A stretch of DNA of 64,000 bases from Colius striatus (Eukaryota > Chordata > Aves > Coliiformes > Coliidae), in NCBI RefSeq assembly GCF_028858725.1, contig NC_084759.1, forward strand, positions 140,968,671 to 141,032,670, written 5' to 3'. Shown here piece after piece: positions 1-13,524 of the stretch (the stretch's first letter is position 1; each line of letters starts with the position of its first letter). The position numbers and the translations under genes are program-made. The notes under the pieces are model-generated. The model was not told the DNA's origin. It worked only from the letters and a program-made list of their open reading frames with translations, and did no database searches.

Positions 1-1080
1 ACATCTCTCCAGGAAAAACATTCTTGGAAGAGATTCCCTTTAAGAATTCAAGCAGAGCCTGAGTCCATCATCCTCTTTCAAATCCTAAGCATCAGCAACA
101 ACAGGGCTGTAACCAGAGAAAAAGATCTTACAGGTGATAATGGGTGAAAGCCACTGTGCTGGCATGTGGCTGCTCTAGTACATCACAGACTGTCATCCTC
201 CTAGAAAGCCAGAGGGAGGGAGCCTCCTGCTTCATTTTATAGATATAATTCAGTGGAATTGATGAAGAGTTAACCTGGATCCTGTTACACACCACTCAAG
301 GAAAGGAAAAAGCCCTGTCCAAACCAGGTACTGTAGAGAAAGTACCATTTTCCCCTGGCATCTTTGCAACGGTGTAAGTAAGCGTGGAGGAGGGAAGGGA
401 GTGGATAAACCAGTTCCTCCGAACTTGCTGAGTAAGTGGTGCTTTTCTGAACTTCTGAGACACAGGAATCATGTGGTTTCCTGTAAGCAAAAGATAAGTT
501 CACATATCTTTTTTATTATTAACATTTTCTGTATGAATGTCTAAAATAATATCTATTACTCTGATACCAGAAATAAACTCAAACAGGCAGATACACTCCA
601 GGCAGAAGGGAGGATGCATTTTGCCTACTTGGGAGTTGGCAATGCTGGCTTTCCAAGAGCAAGTTGAGCACTGTGAAAAAATCAACTGTTTCCTCAGTTC
701 CTTTGAATATACAACAGTCTGCAGATACTTATGTGTCACGTTTTTTCCCCTGCAGAGTTCAAAGCCACACACTGGGTTGGTCAACACCTAACTCAAACCT
801 GTATCAGAATTGGTTTGGAGTTTGTTTTGCAGAACCCTAGGCACTTTAAAAAGCACCCTGCGATCAGCCCCTTCCTGGTGAAACACCCTCGGCGTGCTCT
901 GTGTGGCAAAACAAAAGCTGAAAGCGGTACTGTGACTCGGCGCACTGGGAAGGGGAAAGAGCACGACAGGAAACCGCTAGTAATTACAAAGTAAGCATTG
1001 CTTTAAATGAAGCTATGTTAAAACTATACAGCGATGTGGGTGTAAAAATGAACTAGAGCTACATTAAACCCATAAAACTC
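1..1080. other. Intergenic DNA upstream of BID
   Basis: Low-CpG sequence ahead of the BID CpG island. Short open frames occur on both strands, but none has splice-site context or recognisable protein content. I see no repeat family I can name here. Distal regulatory sequence for BID could lie here, but nothing marks it. Confidence 0.6.
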
Positions 1081-1576
1081 ATTTGGCAGGGACGTTAAGT
1101 GGCGGGACACGAGGAGATTTAGGCCTTGAGGCACAAGGTTGGCAGCCGGCCACGTTCCAGAGCAATGCTGGGCCCGAGACCCGGCACCGCTTCTCCGCCA
1201 GCCCGCGTCTCCGCGCAGGAGCCCGTGCGGTGGGGCGGGAGCTCCGCTCGGGGGAAACCCCGGCGCCCGCCGCGCTTTGGTTTCGCAGCCCTGAGGAAGC
1301 GCCGTGCGCGCGACACTGGCACAGCCCCGCCCCGCCGGGGAAAGCCCCGCACCCAGCCCGCGGCGCCGGCTGGCCAGGCAGTACAGCTCCGGCCATGCAT
1401 GACCGCCTGCCTCCCTCCTGCTGCGGCCGCCGCTTCCTCCCCCTCACCCGCACAGGCGCGGGGAGGGGAGCGGATCACCCTGCGCCGTGCCCCGCCCCCC
1501 TTCCCTCCCCCTCGGGCGGCTCGGCCGCTGGGCTGCGCGTGCTGCGCTTTCCCGCCCGCCTGGCCGAGCGGGGCGC

Positions 1577-1598
1577 GGGGGGGGGGGGGGGGGGGGGG
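1577..1598 (+). repeat. Run of 22 G
   Basis: An uninterrupted homopolymer of 22 G lies about 100 bases upstream of the exon 1 splice donor, inside the CpG island. Runs like this can form G-quadruplexes and are often miscounted in sequencing, so the true length may differ. Confidence 0.95.
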
Positions 1599-1639
1599 AG
1601 AGGCGGGGCTTGGCCTCGCTCAAATAGAGGACGCGCGGC

Positions 1640-1700
1640 GGGAGCGGGAGCTGCAGCGCGCCGCCCGGCTCACCGTGCCGCTGAGAGCGCTCCCGCCACG
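1640..1700 (+). other. BID: BID 5' UTR exon 1 (start approximate)
   Basis: A strong splice donor, CACG|GTGAGTACC, ends an exon at 1700 within the CpG island. The start given is only a guess. Joined to the next exon at 15424, it provides the 5' leader of BID. The reading frame of the BID start codon stays open back through this exon, so an N-terminally extended form cannot be excluded. Confidence 0.6.
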
Positions 1701-2347
1701 GTGAGTACCGGCTGCGGCTCGCCGGGAGCCGGGCGCTCCGGAAGGGATGGTCATCGCTGCTGTTTGCAACCGCGTCTGTCTCTTCCCGTCGCTTGCGTGG
1801 GGTGAAGGGGCTGTGAGAGCCGCCGCTGCTGCTGCTGCCAGCCCGCCCGCCCGGGCTTGGGGAAGGGCAGAGCGGGAAGCCAGCGGCATGAGCATCGCGG
1901 CGGTCTGGGCTCACCCCGGTCCCCCAGAGGCACGGCTGCCGTGCGGTCCCCGCCCCGCGCAGGTGTGCCGGCGGTAGCTGGGCCTGGGCCGTGTCGGGCA
2001 CGGCGGCAGGGCCTCGGTGAGCCCCAGGGCCTGAGCGGTTTAGTCTGCCAGCGGCAGTGACCGGCCCGTGACCCTGCGGAGGGCTGCGTGCGGCGACTGT
2101 TCGCTCTTATTGATGGGGGAAAACTCCGTCTTCCTGCAGTTCCTCCGTTTCTTCTCCCCTCGCTGAATCCGAGCTCGCGCTTCAAGGATGCGGTTCGCGT
2201 GTCGCCTTGTTTCCCGCGCGCTGAGGCCGCGGTCGCCGTGCCTCGGTGCGGGCTCAGCTCTCCCGCCCGTCTGCGCTGCTCTCGCCAGGCACGGGATGGA
2301 GCCTCCGCTCGGCTCTGCCCTGCCGCATACTCTGTTCTGCTTTCCTC

Positions 2348-2355
2348 TGACGTCA
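2348..2355. promoter_or_regulatory. Perfect palindromic CRE (TGACGTCA)
   Basis: The full 8-base cAMP response element palindrome lies in intron 1 at the downstream edge of the CpG island, about 650 bases after the exon 1 donor. CREB/ATF factors bind this octamer, most readily in unmethylated CpG islands. Whether it is used here is inference. Confidence 0.5.
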
Positions 2356-5300
2356 TCGAGCCCCTCTTTGTCCCCTTCTCTCGCTGTTGCAGAGCGCCTT
2401 CCCTTCCGCTTAGGTGTTAACTCATACAGCGTAAAAAGCCTTCTTGCCTTTTCCTACTGGGTAAAGTCTAGCATCTCGCCTTCGGTCTCTGGTGAGTGTT
2501 TTTAGACTGAAGGAACATTTGCTGGTGGAGGGGAGAGAGTAAACTTGCTGGGTAGGGGAGAATAAGGAGTTAATCCTGTGGCCGCAATTCCAGAGGGACC
2601 CGCTGCTCGCCTCGGCTCTCCAGCAAGGGAGGAGGGGTGTGGGAGTGGCAGCTACAAGAACAAAGTAGGCAAGGAAAGGTTTCTGATAATAGTGTCGTAA
2701 TTTGTAGGAAAACGTAGTGATTGCTACAGATGAGTCAAGTCAGTGTGTGCTCTTCTCTAGTCGCTTCACCTCCCGCAGAGCTGTCGGAGTCTGGGGCCAC
2801 CTGTTGAGGGTGGAGAGCAAGTCTTTATCCGCCTGTTTGCTGTGACCCAACTACAACGTTCAGGGCGACTGTCTGAAGGCTGGGTGGTGTTTTCGAAGTG
2901 GGAGGGAACTCGAGGGAATGCAGTGACCAGGTCACGTTCCTTAGAAAGGTGTTTGTCTAAAGTATGTGTTAGGTGATGGTGATCTCTGGAGTGACAGTGA
3001 CTCTTAAACTAGTGGGTTTTGGAGGAGAGGAATATTCTTCTTTTAAAGCACAATATTTTGTGAACTTAACTAAAAAAAAAATGAAATTACAGGGCCTCAG
3101 AGTTGTTTAGTCCAGAAATTCCATGCTTATTTGAGGAGAAGCTGGAAAATCTTACTGATGTTTCTTGGGGTATCTGGGCCAAAAAATCTTGTTGTAGGAT
3201 ACTTGTTATAATTTTGAAATGGTTAAAATGTTTGGTGGAGGAAAGAAAAAGGTGCTTCCCCAACAGGAAATTATTTTTAAGGTTTTTGGTTTGGGTTTGT
3301 TTTTTTTTTGTAAAGGACTTTTTGCAAAAGTCCTCTTGTGGGTAAGACTGAGTAGTGGCAAACAGTATCAAAGAAGACCAATCAGAATGAAACTGTTTTC
3401 ACCTGCCTGTGGAAGATACAATATTTTCAAAGGAATGCATTAAAAATGGTGGGGGTTTTGTGCATTGTTTTTTTTCTCTCCTTAGCAACTTGTTTACATA
3501 ATGAGTTTTAAGGCTACTCAGTCTTCAGAGTAAAGCTTTGCAGCACTTACTCTTTGTGATCTCCTCTGTCCTGTCACTATTGGGCAAAAACACATTGTCT
3601 AGAAATAAGGGTTCTAGTACTTTATTTAGTTGAATTCCTGCAACACAGTTCTTCCTATTTTCCTATCTTCTAGGTCTCATCAGTCATACAAGTGACTGAC
3701 TTGCAGGGTTTAGGGACAAGCCAAGGCAAAAAACTTCCCCTGTGCATCTGCAGTGTGTAACATCTGATTGCAACTAGACGAGGCTGCTCTGTACTAAGAA
3801 AGGTTGGTGTGACAATCTCCACTTCTTATTTAGCTGCTCCCTCTTGTTTGCATCTGGTGACATCTGCTGAATTTAGGATGAAAAAGTAAGACTGATTTTT
3901 GGCTAGATGGTTTTGTTGGGTTCCTGCCCTCCCAGTTTCTTACAACCAGGTGAGGCCAGCTGAGACCAGGAGTTTCCCCACAGTTTCTGACTCTGTACTG
4001 TCAGCAGAACCACCTGCTGTATTTCACTAGTGCTGCCTGTGCAAATCTAGAGCCTCCCCTCTTGGGAATATGGTGTACCAGTATCCATCAGCACTTGTAG
4101 CAAGCAGTAGGACACTACACTGTTGGGTAATGTGAGGGCCTTGTAAAGGTACTCAGTGTGGCTTTTTATTTCTGTTAGCTCATGGAACAGTAAAAGCTGG
4201 GATATATAATTAGGGTGTGTGTATTCACTGAGCACCCTCACCTTAGCTTAGTTATGCCATGTTGTTTCCCTGTATTGTGTTTTTTCCTGTGTAACAACAG
4301 GATGACGAGAGTCATCTGTGCTCAGCAGGAGTCTGAAGAGCTGACATATCAAGCAGATATTTTCATTTTCTTCTGTAATAGAATGAAACTGTTTAATCTG
4401 GAAGCAGGCAGGCATGTAAATCTAGCAACTGCCACCTTTGCAGACCTTCCTGGAGTGGCCTGCTGCTTGGAAGTTATCACTTCCCTTGTGTCTCATCAAA
4501 TGGGGGAGTAGGGACGTGACAACTGTCAACAGGTTTCTATGCTCATTGCAAAGACTGGTGGTAACGGTGGAGGAGCAGCTATGAGGTGTTGGCTCCATGA
4601 TAAAGCAGCTTCTGTGGCCCCTGGGTATGAACTAATAAACAGTAGGGGGTAGGGAAATTGGCCTGGTGTATGTTTTTTTTCTGCTGAAGGGAATTGAGTG
4701 CATGTGAGCAGATTTCATGTCCTGTAGTTAGCGGTTCTCCAACTAGTGAAATACCAGAGCTTACCAGGCAATGTGATATTTCTTTGTAAAGCACCTTCCT
4801 CTGGTTTTGTCTTGGCATGCTGTGGAAAGGAGTGGTAAACAGAAATGTTAGGAGTCATGGAGAGCACCCAGTCTCATCCTGTAGCTTTGAAAGTGATCAG
4901 TCAAGTCTCTGTGATTGCCTTGATCTGTACCAGGTGTCTGTAGCAAGTCATGTCCTGACATCCTGCTGTTACCTTGACTGAACTTGGGAAGTGAACAGGA
5001 TTCTGTAGCTGCCAGTGATGCAAGTTAGACACCTTCTTATGCCTGTATGAGATGACATGCATTGCTTCCTGCATGATTTCTGAGGCAATTGCTCAAGTGT
5101 AGAGCATAATGGTGTGACGGTGTCTCATTTGCATCCTTCTTTGCTCTAAGAATCTCAGTCCCATAGTCTTCATCAGCCCTGTGCCTTAGAGCCTTGTTAG
5201 ATCTGCCTTGGACACTTAGACTGGGTCAAGAGCAGAAGTTACTACTGGCTTTCCTATCTCTTTGCATCAATATGGCACTGCATGGAGGTGACAGGGTGCT

Positions 5301-5830
5301 TCCTGGTCATGGTGGGCTTTGGTTGGGCTGTCCTTGATGGTGAACATGAGGAAAGGGCCATACACCTCAGTACGTCCTCCGAATGCTGCTCTTTCTCACA
5401 AGAGAGGACAGAGATATTGTGTCTTTAAACTACTTCTACCTCAGTATTTTGGTCTTTCCTTTAAAATCTGAGTTTTTATTCAGCTTGACTGAAGGTATGA
5501 GCAGGGGATTAGGGCTGTGTGGGCAACTGTTGCATACACGGATGCTGAATTTTTGTGTGAGTGTCTACAAGCATGCTGTATTTCCTGACAGTACTTTGGT
5601 CAGCTTCTAGTATGCACTTGCTGTGGTTTATGATGAATGGATAATGCCCAGGTTCTCTTAACATATTGGGCTATTTCTTTCATCTTCTTTAAAGGAGAGA
5701 ATATTTCCCTTGGTCAGGTAATTCCTGGTAGTTTGGTGTTAACTGTTATACAGGTGTTAATCTAACAGTGTAACAAAACAAATGCACTTAGATCACCTAA
5801 CTGCTTTGTTTTGGTTTTATGTTCATTTTC

Positions 5831-5868
5831 TGGAATTCAACTGTGGAATTCAACTGGAATTCATCTGT
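5831..5868 (+). repeat. Short imperfect tandem of a GGAATTCA unit
   Basis: Three copies of a GGAATTCAACTG-like unit stand in a row in BID intron 1, the last one diverged. Minor local duplication. Confidence 0.7.
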
Positions 5869-8800
5869 GTTTCTTCCTAAGCCAAAAAACTGAAAGTGAA
5901 ATAGTTTATTTAATGCAGGGTCATGTGGACACTTCTTCACTTTGCTTTTAGACCTATAGCTAAAGGGCCTTGGAGCAGTGTTGAGTGGCAGATTGATGCA
6001 GTTTGTACTGAGGTATCTCCTGGAGCTGCAGAGGCCTGCCTGGGCAGTAGGAAAGTAATGCTTCTGGAGACAACCATTCTGTAGTTTTGCTGTCAGTTTT
6101 CACTTGGTTCCTGTTGTTTCTTTGAAAGAGAATGATTTCTTATCTATGTGGTGTTGTGTTAGAGGTGTTTAAAAGAGAAGGTGCCTTCTTTCATGCTCAC
6201 AGTGTTTATGAGGCAGTGCTGTCAAAAGGCTTTGATCAGTGCCATGAATGCTGTTTTCAGTTATCATAGCGTTGGGTTTTTTTTTGCACCCTGATTTGAT
6301 GCACAGCTTCCTCCTTGAGGTTTTTGAGGATGTCTGAGCTCCTATCTTAAGAGATTCCTTCAAGATGACTTTGATTTTTTGTTTTTCACTGACTTCATCA
6401 GCTTAATTGTCATGATGGGAGTAGGGGGTTGTAATGTCATGTGGGAGAGAATTCTCCTAAGGGTCAATGTGTTCATTGTGATCCAAGAACCAGTATCAGA
6501 CTTTCCTTCTGGGCATCACCTCATTGGCTGCCTGTACCATTATGTAGCTGCTTCACAGAAGTAAGGAATGTGAGAGATGTTTATAACTATGGTACACTTG
6601 GTGTTTAGGAGGAAGGAAACCCACTTAAAATTCACTTTCATGTTTTGGAGAAGCTGTCAGATATTGAGACAGGGTTGTGTATGCTTTCAGAGCAGATGTG
6701 GAGATGTCTTTGTACCACTTCTTCCTAAATGCTTAAGTCTTTTCTTTATAGTGAGTGTTCCAAGTCTAAGGTGAATAGGCACTACTAAAATCATTCTGGG
6801 GAGTACCAGCTGTAAAAATCCTCTTAAGTCAGTTGTCCTGTGCAGTGAGCTGTTGCTTTGTAGTTCTGTGAGTGCCATCCTGGCTGTTGCATCATCATAG
6901 TGTTTTATTGAAGCAGGGAGCTTGACCAGGCTCTCTTATGCTGAACTGTTCTTTTGACATGTATTTGCAAATGATCCATGCTGATCCTGTGTTTAAACAT
7001 TTGCACTGTGAACATTTTGTAGCTTCTGGGTGTTTTTCAGAAAGCAGTGCAGATATTCCTTGGTGATACTTGGGTGTCTGGAAGAGGAATTCTTGGCTGG
7101 TCACATAGCCTGAAGGAACCCAGAGTGTTCCTTCAGCTGTAGTATGTGTGTTAGAACTAAAACAAGGAGGGTGGTGTTGTCCTCTAGGTGGCACGACAGT
7201 TATTGTATCCAGTCCCCTTTCTGTGGTCTTTTGGTTGGCATTTCTTGCCAGAGCCTATCCAAGCAGCATCTGAATCTGTCAAGGCACTGTTGCCAAGTGG
7301 TAAGAGACTGTCCTCTGCTTCAGGGACTGAGGGCTTTGTTGCTGCTCAGCTGTAAAATGATGCCAGACTGCAAGTGTTGGGTGCTGATGCCCCAGCAGCA
7401 GCATCTTCTAAATCCTGGAAGCAAATCTTGCATTTCTCTGACTTGACACTGGCACTTCACCAGTGATGACTGGAATCTGTTCCAGTGTTCATCACTTGTC
7501 AACATTACTGAGGAGCTCCCTGCTCTCAGTCTGTTTGTCCTTCCTTTGTAATAGCAAAAGACTGGAACTGTGATTCCTCAGTCTTTCCTGTTTTCCAGTC
7601 ACTTCCAAGAGGCAAACAGTAAGAACAGCTTGTTGGGGCCGAAACCCTGCAACAGCTTTAATATGACCTGTGACATTATTGAAGAGTCATGTTGCAGCTG
7701 CTGGGGTGATACAGGTGGTTTTGTGAACATAAAGCCTTGTCTTGTGAGGGAGATAGTGCCTTTTCAGCAGGGTTTGCTCTGCTTCTTCCTGCCCAGGTAC
7801 TTAGGAAAGGTTAAAAGCATTTCATAATGCTGATGAGGAGGTGAAACTCGGGGCAGGCTTTCCCAACTGGTGTTACTTTGCTTAACACTGGAGGGGAAAA
7901 ACTAAGCTCAATCCCAGATCCAAAAAAAACACCTGCACTGTGGCAGTGGAGGTTTGAGTCTTCACCCTTCCTCTTAGGTGTGGCCATGCTCACAGTATCG
8001 AGATGTGCTAACTCCCTTTGGGTTCAGCGCTAGTTAGCTGAATCCAAGTCTCAGCTCCAAGCTTTGGGGCAGTTTCAGCTGCAGGCTTTCAGCTGACTCA
8101 GTTTCAGCCCAGCTGTGTCTGTAGGCTGGCATTCTGAAGAGTTCTGAGGAGTGTCCTCATGCTGCCTTCATCACTGTTCTGATAGAGAAACCACAGAAAT
8201 CAAAAGTTCCTGCCTACGTTTGGTTTTAATTAGCAATATGGCAATGTTCTTTCTTACTCGTTGATGTGCTGTGTAGGGACTGGGCAACAGAGCATTTGGA
8301 GTCAAATGAAAACAAAGGTTGATAAGGAATGTGGATGTTTTCCTCTTAAGAGGTCAAAGTGCTGCTCTGATAACAGTAAGATTGCTGCTGCTCAATTTGT
8401 CATGAAGAGTAATGTGAAACGGCAGCAGACCTTGGGGAGCAGAAATAAATCTCTAAAAGACCAGTTTAAACCTTTTTAGAATTGTCTCTAATAATCTTTT
8501 TCTTTCAAAAAGAAGAAAGCCCCATCAAACAAACTGTGCAATGTGTTCTTAAGTCAAAATGCCCAGCTGAGAGTGCTTACTGTCCTGGCTGAGATGTTCC
8601 TGCTGTACTAAAGCAGCTTAAGGGTGCCAAGGTAGAGATGCCCCAGCTAAGGATCTGGTTAGAAAATCATCCATCAGTGTTTGGTCTTTGTGTTCCATTT
8701 GGAGTTTCAGATAAATATACACCCAGACTGTTAGGAGTGGGAAGTATTCAGCGGGTTTCAATGTATTTTTGCATCAAAGGTGTTATGAGCAAACTGCTGC

Positions 8801-11800
8801 TTTTTCTCTTTGTCCTTGCTGGAGTGATGAGCAGTGGCATTATTCTCATCTTAAAGGATGATGTAATCTAAATCTGAAAGGAAGAGCAGGGAAAGCTGAC
8901 AGCCTCAAGCAATCAGCAGTACTTGAGAGTAGCAGGGAGGGGTGGATTGAAGCAGTCTTGTGATTCTTGACAAGGCAGGATGTCCTCTGAAGGAGCCTAG
9001 CAAATAAATCCCAAGTGGCTGGGGTATGGGGTCTGTCCTATACTGGTTCACACACCTGCTGGCATCTCAAAGTTCTGTGTGTGGCTTGTCAGTTCTGCCA
9101 CCTCAAAGGAAGCTGTTGATGTCATAGCCTCCCTTGGAGGCAAATGCACAGAAAATGCCTGTAGTTTGGAGGCTCTGTGCCCTCTGGTGGGGAAAGTCCT
9201 GAGAAATTCCAGTCTAGTAGCTTTGCTATTAATCAGGTGTTTACCAAACCATCCCTTCTGGTTTTGCAGTGGCATGTGTATGTGCACAGAACAACCTCAA
9301 ATAGGAAATTCATAAGTCCTGCAATGCTGTTTCTCTTCCTGGCTTTCCAGTACTGGGTGGTTATGTAAAGCAGTTGTGCCTGTGGCAAGTTTTCAGGAAG
9401 ATGGTGAAATTGGGTGTTTATGTTGGTTTAAAATATAAGATTCTATTAAGTGCCTCGGTTTGCTCTCCTTTGAGATGATGCCTTGTTCTGCAAAGACCTC
9501 TGTAGCTCGACAGCAAAATGCTTGCATACAAGACAGGTACAAGTCAGCAAGTCTAGAAGGAACGAATAGGCTGTGTTTCACCTCTTCCAACAATGATGTC
9601 ATCCTGTTGCCAAAAATAAGTTCTTATCTCTCAGCTGCCAGGCAGAGAAAACAGTGCACAGGCTGGAATTTTTTTTTCCCTGTCAATGATTGATGCTTTA
9701 TTGCAGTTTCTGCTTTGAAGACTTTAATTCACTTTTAACTCAAATGTGAGACAGAGATAAGTATCTTGAATACTCGAACAACAGGTCCATTGATTGATGA
9801 TGGTGTGTCTGTCCAGGTGTGTATATGGAACTGTGTCTTGGTTTGCAGACAAGTTGTTAAAGGAGTCAGTCCTGTGACTTGGCTGCTGGAAAAGAGCCTG
9901 TTTTCATAACCAGATAGTGTCTGATGCAGCTAAAAAGAGTAACTCGGGCTGAGCTGTGAGGAGTGGTGAAGGATCTGACTTAAATGATTCTGTGGTTCTA
10001 TGAAAGCAATGGTAAGCGGGGGCACTGCTCATGAGCTGGATTCTTTTCTGAGGGGTCTTGAAGACATAAAAGTATGAAGAAGGGAGAAGAGCTGATTTGT
10101 AGGATGGCATAGCACTGTAGCTGTAGGGATTCTGGGACCTGCTCCTGTTTATGGCAGCTTTGAGAGCTATTGAGTGTTCCCCCTAACAGCTAACTAGCTG
10201 ATTCTAGCTGCTGCTGATGTGCTTGGTGCCTGGAGGTAGAACCTCACACTGGTCTTTAGGGCAGGTGAAACCTTGTGTGCTTTGCAGCTGTACAGTTTTA
10301 CCATTTCTATGTGTAGTTTGTCCACCTGGGAAGGTAAAGTGTGTGCCTGCAGTGTTTGCTATTGAAATACATAGTACATGGCAACAGTATGGCAGGGAAG
10401 ACCTACTTTGGTCTCTCTGGAGCAGCTATAGCCTCTTTCCTTGAGATGGCATGACACAGCCAGCAAGGGCTGTGGGCTAAGAGCCTTTACAGCAGATGAG
10501 TATTTTCCCTTGGTATACCTCTCCCAGAACTGCAAGAGGTGGGAGGACATGCTGGTGTGGAAGGGAAACAAGGGGGGCAAACTGTCTTGCAGGTCTTGTC
10601 TCTCTCTTCTGCCCTGCAAACTTCTAGTGCTATCTCTCCTTAAAGCCTGGAGTCAAAGAGGGGATTCTGGCCCTGCCTGCTGTTGCTTCTAGTGTTGCCA
10701 TCCTTTGTTGTGGGCTGGACTTGGGAACCACTGCTCTGGGGAGTTCCTTGTAAGGCAATCCCAACTCTTCAGATATGGAAGCCTTGGAGACTTGCCTTGG
10801 AGGAAGCATCCACAAAACTCTGTCTTGTGAAAACTAGCACGTGTGGGGGTGGAATGAGGTCAGTTCTGTACCTGACAAGTGGCTGATGGATTTGCTTCTC
10901 TGACTGTGATTATGTTTAATTAACATATGCCTCTCCACTCCTGCATCCCAACATGATGTTGAGTTGGAACAGACATCCCCCACGCTGACTCTTTAGAGAT
11001 GATTTCAAGGTCCTAAACTTGTGTTTAAAATACCCTTTCCAGATTTTTTTCCCTCTAAAGAACTGATAGAAAAAACTGGATGTAGTCTTACCTGATGAAC
11101 ACTTCAAGGCATCTAGTGTTTTCTCAGAGGCAGCTGTTAATGCATGAAGCTCACTTGCCTAAGTGCACTGAAGTGTGAAAATCAATAATGTATTAAAATT
11201 AATTGGTATTTCAATTTTCAAAAAATGGTTCTGTAAAATGAATTCTAAGGCTTTCTGCAGCTCCAAAGCAGGCTCAGCAAATGGTGTGGTTTTACTCTGA
11301 CAATGAATGCAGATGGTGTCTGTAGCCTCTGCCTCCAAATTTTCTCATTCTTCAATTAAAGATTCTTTTCATCCAATATAAGGGTAACATTTTTCATCCC
11401 CTAGGAAGAGACTTTACTCTGAAACTGCCAGGATTCCAAAGTCTTAATGTTTGAAAGCTTCAGGTGGCATCAGCATGATTGCATTTGACTATTTGGTGTT
11501 TGTTGTTTGAGAGTGCAAGTGTTTTTTGTATTCCATTAGGGAATTTGACTTCTCAGGAGGAACCTGGGTTCCTTGCCTTACTTAGAAGTAATTATCTAAA
11601 ACCTGAGGTTCCCAGAATTGCTGGTTGACAGAACCTCACTATAATTGCCCCTGTGTAGTAGGGAGCCGTTTTGTGGTGAGAGAAATCCTTTTTCCTGTTC
11701 TCAGGTGTGTGGTTTTGACCACCCAAGCAGAACTTTATTAGCTAAGGGCTGGAAGCCCTCAGGGACCTGAACTGCCTGGGTGGTGATTCTTTGATACAGG

Positions 11801-12737
11801 GAATTCAGTGCATGAAATTACCACCTTCAAGCCTCCTTGTGTCTGGTTTTTTACCATATAAGTACTTTGGAGTATGATGGGTTTTTTCTTTGTTCCTTTG
11901 GTTTTATCTCTGCTCATGTGCAGAAGCAGACAAACTTGCAATTTGTAACTGATGGATGGGGTTTTTAAAATGTCTGTTTCTGTGGATGTGCCCTGAGGAG
12001 TATCTGACTTGACATAGAGCTGTGATGATCCCCTGAGGGGAAGGGAAGAACCCCCATGCATTGGTCTCTTTCCTTCTGCATACTTCTGGGTGCAGCAGGT
12101 CCAATGGCAGGGCAGAGGCTGCTCAGCCTCCTTTCTGCCTGCGTTGAGGCTCTTGTCCAGGTGTCTTACCTGTGCAGGGCACCTGGCACCCAGCACCTGG
12201 GGAGGACTTCACCACCATAACCAGCATGTAAGGTTCTAACTCTCTGAAAAGCATGAGTGCTATCACAATGCAGTGTTATTAATGGGTCTCTAGGGCTATA
12301 TAGCCAGACACCTTGCCAGTGCATTTCCAGGAACTCATGTGAGAAACATGCACAGGCAGACAGTTCAAGTTCCTCTTACAGCTTCTAATCACTGTCATAA
12401 GCTGGAGTGGATAACAGAGAGCTTGTGCCAAGCTGGCTCTGCCCTGCCTTTCCAGGCCTAGCTGTATGGGCATGCCCAGAATGCATCTGGATCCTTTTGT
12501 TTGTTTTATATTTTGTGCTTTGGGAATGGAGCAGCCTGCCTCTCTTCCTGTACTAGACTGCTCCATGCCTCTTCTTTTAAAGCAGGGAGTGGTGCATTTC
12601 TTTTTGGTTGCTTCTTTCATGAGCATTTGGACTGAATCAAATGAGTTTCCCTGCATTGTGAAATAGTGTGACCTAAAAATATAGGGAATCTGGGTTTAAA
12701 AAACACGTTCTAGAGGCTAGCTTTTTTTTCCTGTTGT

Positions 12738-12998
12738 GCTCAGTGACAGGACAAGGGGTAACAGGCACAAGCTGGAACAAAGGAAGTTCCACTTGAATGT
12801 GAGGATAAACTCCTTTCCTGTGAGGGAGCCCTGGCACAGGCTGCCCAGGGAGGGTGTGGAGTCTCCTTCTCTGGAGGTTTCCAAACCTGCCTGGACATGT
12901 TCCTGTGTGACCTTGACCAAGGTGAACCTGTTTTATCAGGGGGTTGGACTGGATGATGTCTAGAGGTCCCTTCCAATCCCTACCACTCTTTAATTCTG
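12738..12998 (+). mobile_element. CR1 LINE fragment, 3' end, + orientation
   Basis: The sequence has the typical avian CR1 3' region: the CAGTGACAGGACAAGGGGTAA block, then AGCCCTGGCACAGGCTGCCCAG, CCTGCCTGGACATGTTCC, TTGGACTGGATGATGTCTAG and GGTCCCTTCCAATCCCTACCA. It is 5'-truncated and carries no intact protein. Confidence 0.92.
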
Positions 12999-13524
12999 AG
13001 CTTTCCTTGGAAAGATGTGGAAGGTGGCAAACCCCCTTAGGAAGTGTCTTGACTCCTAATTTCTATTCCATCCTCTTACTCTAAGACTGACTTTGTTGGT
13101 CCTTAATTACTAGGTCTGTCTTGAGAATTTTAATAATATAACAGTAAATATTTGACACAATTTTAATGTTCTGTTAAGTCTTGGTGTTCTATGTACTGTG
13201 CTTCATCACCACCTCACTGCCACTGACTCGCCTGCCAGCAGCTTACTGGAATTCTTGTAAATGAGAAGTAGGTCATCCTAGCACAGTTTGGCTGGTTTTG
13301 GGTGGAAGTGGTTTCACTGTAAAGCTTTTTGCAAATGAGAAGTTTCTTTGGTGCTACTCAGTGGGTTTCAGCAGCCTGTGTAGCCGCTCGCGTGCAGCTC
13401 GCAGCTGTGGTGGCTTGTGTGGCAGCTGCTGGGCAGCCCAGCCCTGTGGGAGGCCGCCTGCTGCTCCGCACAGCACGGGGTGAACGGTGGGTCGGGTAGT
13501 GGCTTGTGCCTTCAAGGATGGTGC

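Larger units (their letters stand above)
1083..2420 (+). promoter_or_regulatory. BID: CpG-island promoter region of BID
   Basis: The base composition changes sharply to very GC- and CpG-rich sequence, and this is the only large CpG island in the window. GC boxes are visible, for example CCCCGCCCCG near 1325, a second cluster near 1487, and GGCGGGGC at 1602-1609. There is no convincing TATA box; CAAATAG at 1621 is only a weak AT-rich element. The island sits upstream of and across the exon 1 donor at 1700/1701, as expected for a housekeeping-type promoter. The exact transcription start cannot be read from sequence. Several long open frames here are a by-product of high GC. Confidence 0.85.

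Noticed and set aside
1083-2356. Several long overlapping open frames on both strands, up to about 240 codons
   Set aside because: They lie in a CpG island where stop codons are rare, they overlap in many frames, are rich in Arg/Ala/Pro/Gly and resemble no family. One frame is kept only as a possible BID extension.
8040-8120. Repeated CAGCTG and TTTCAGC motifs looking like a tandem repeat
   Set aside because: The spacing and units are irregular, and it is better seen as low-level local similarity.
9975-10005. GATTCTGTGGTTCTATGAAA resembling a CR1 tail
   Set aside because: Only the tail-like bases match, with no preceding CR1 blocks, so it could be chance.
12736-12976. Open frames on both strands near 12.7-13.0 and 13.5-13.8 kb
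   Set aside because: They fall inside CR1 3' fragments, which are non-coding remnants.
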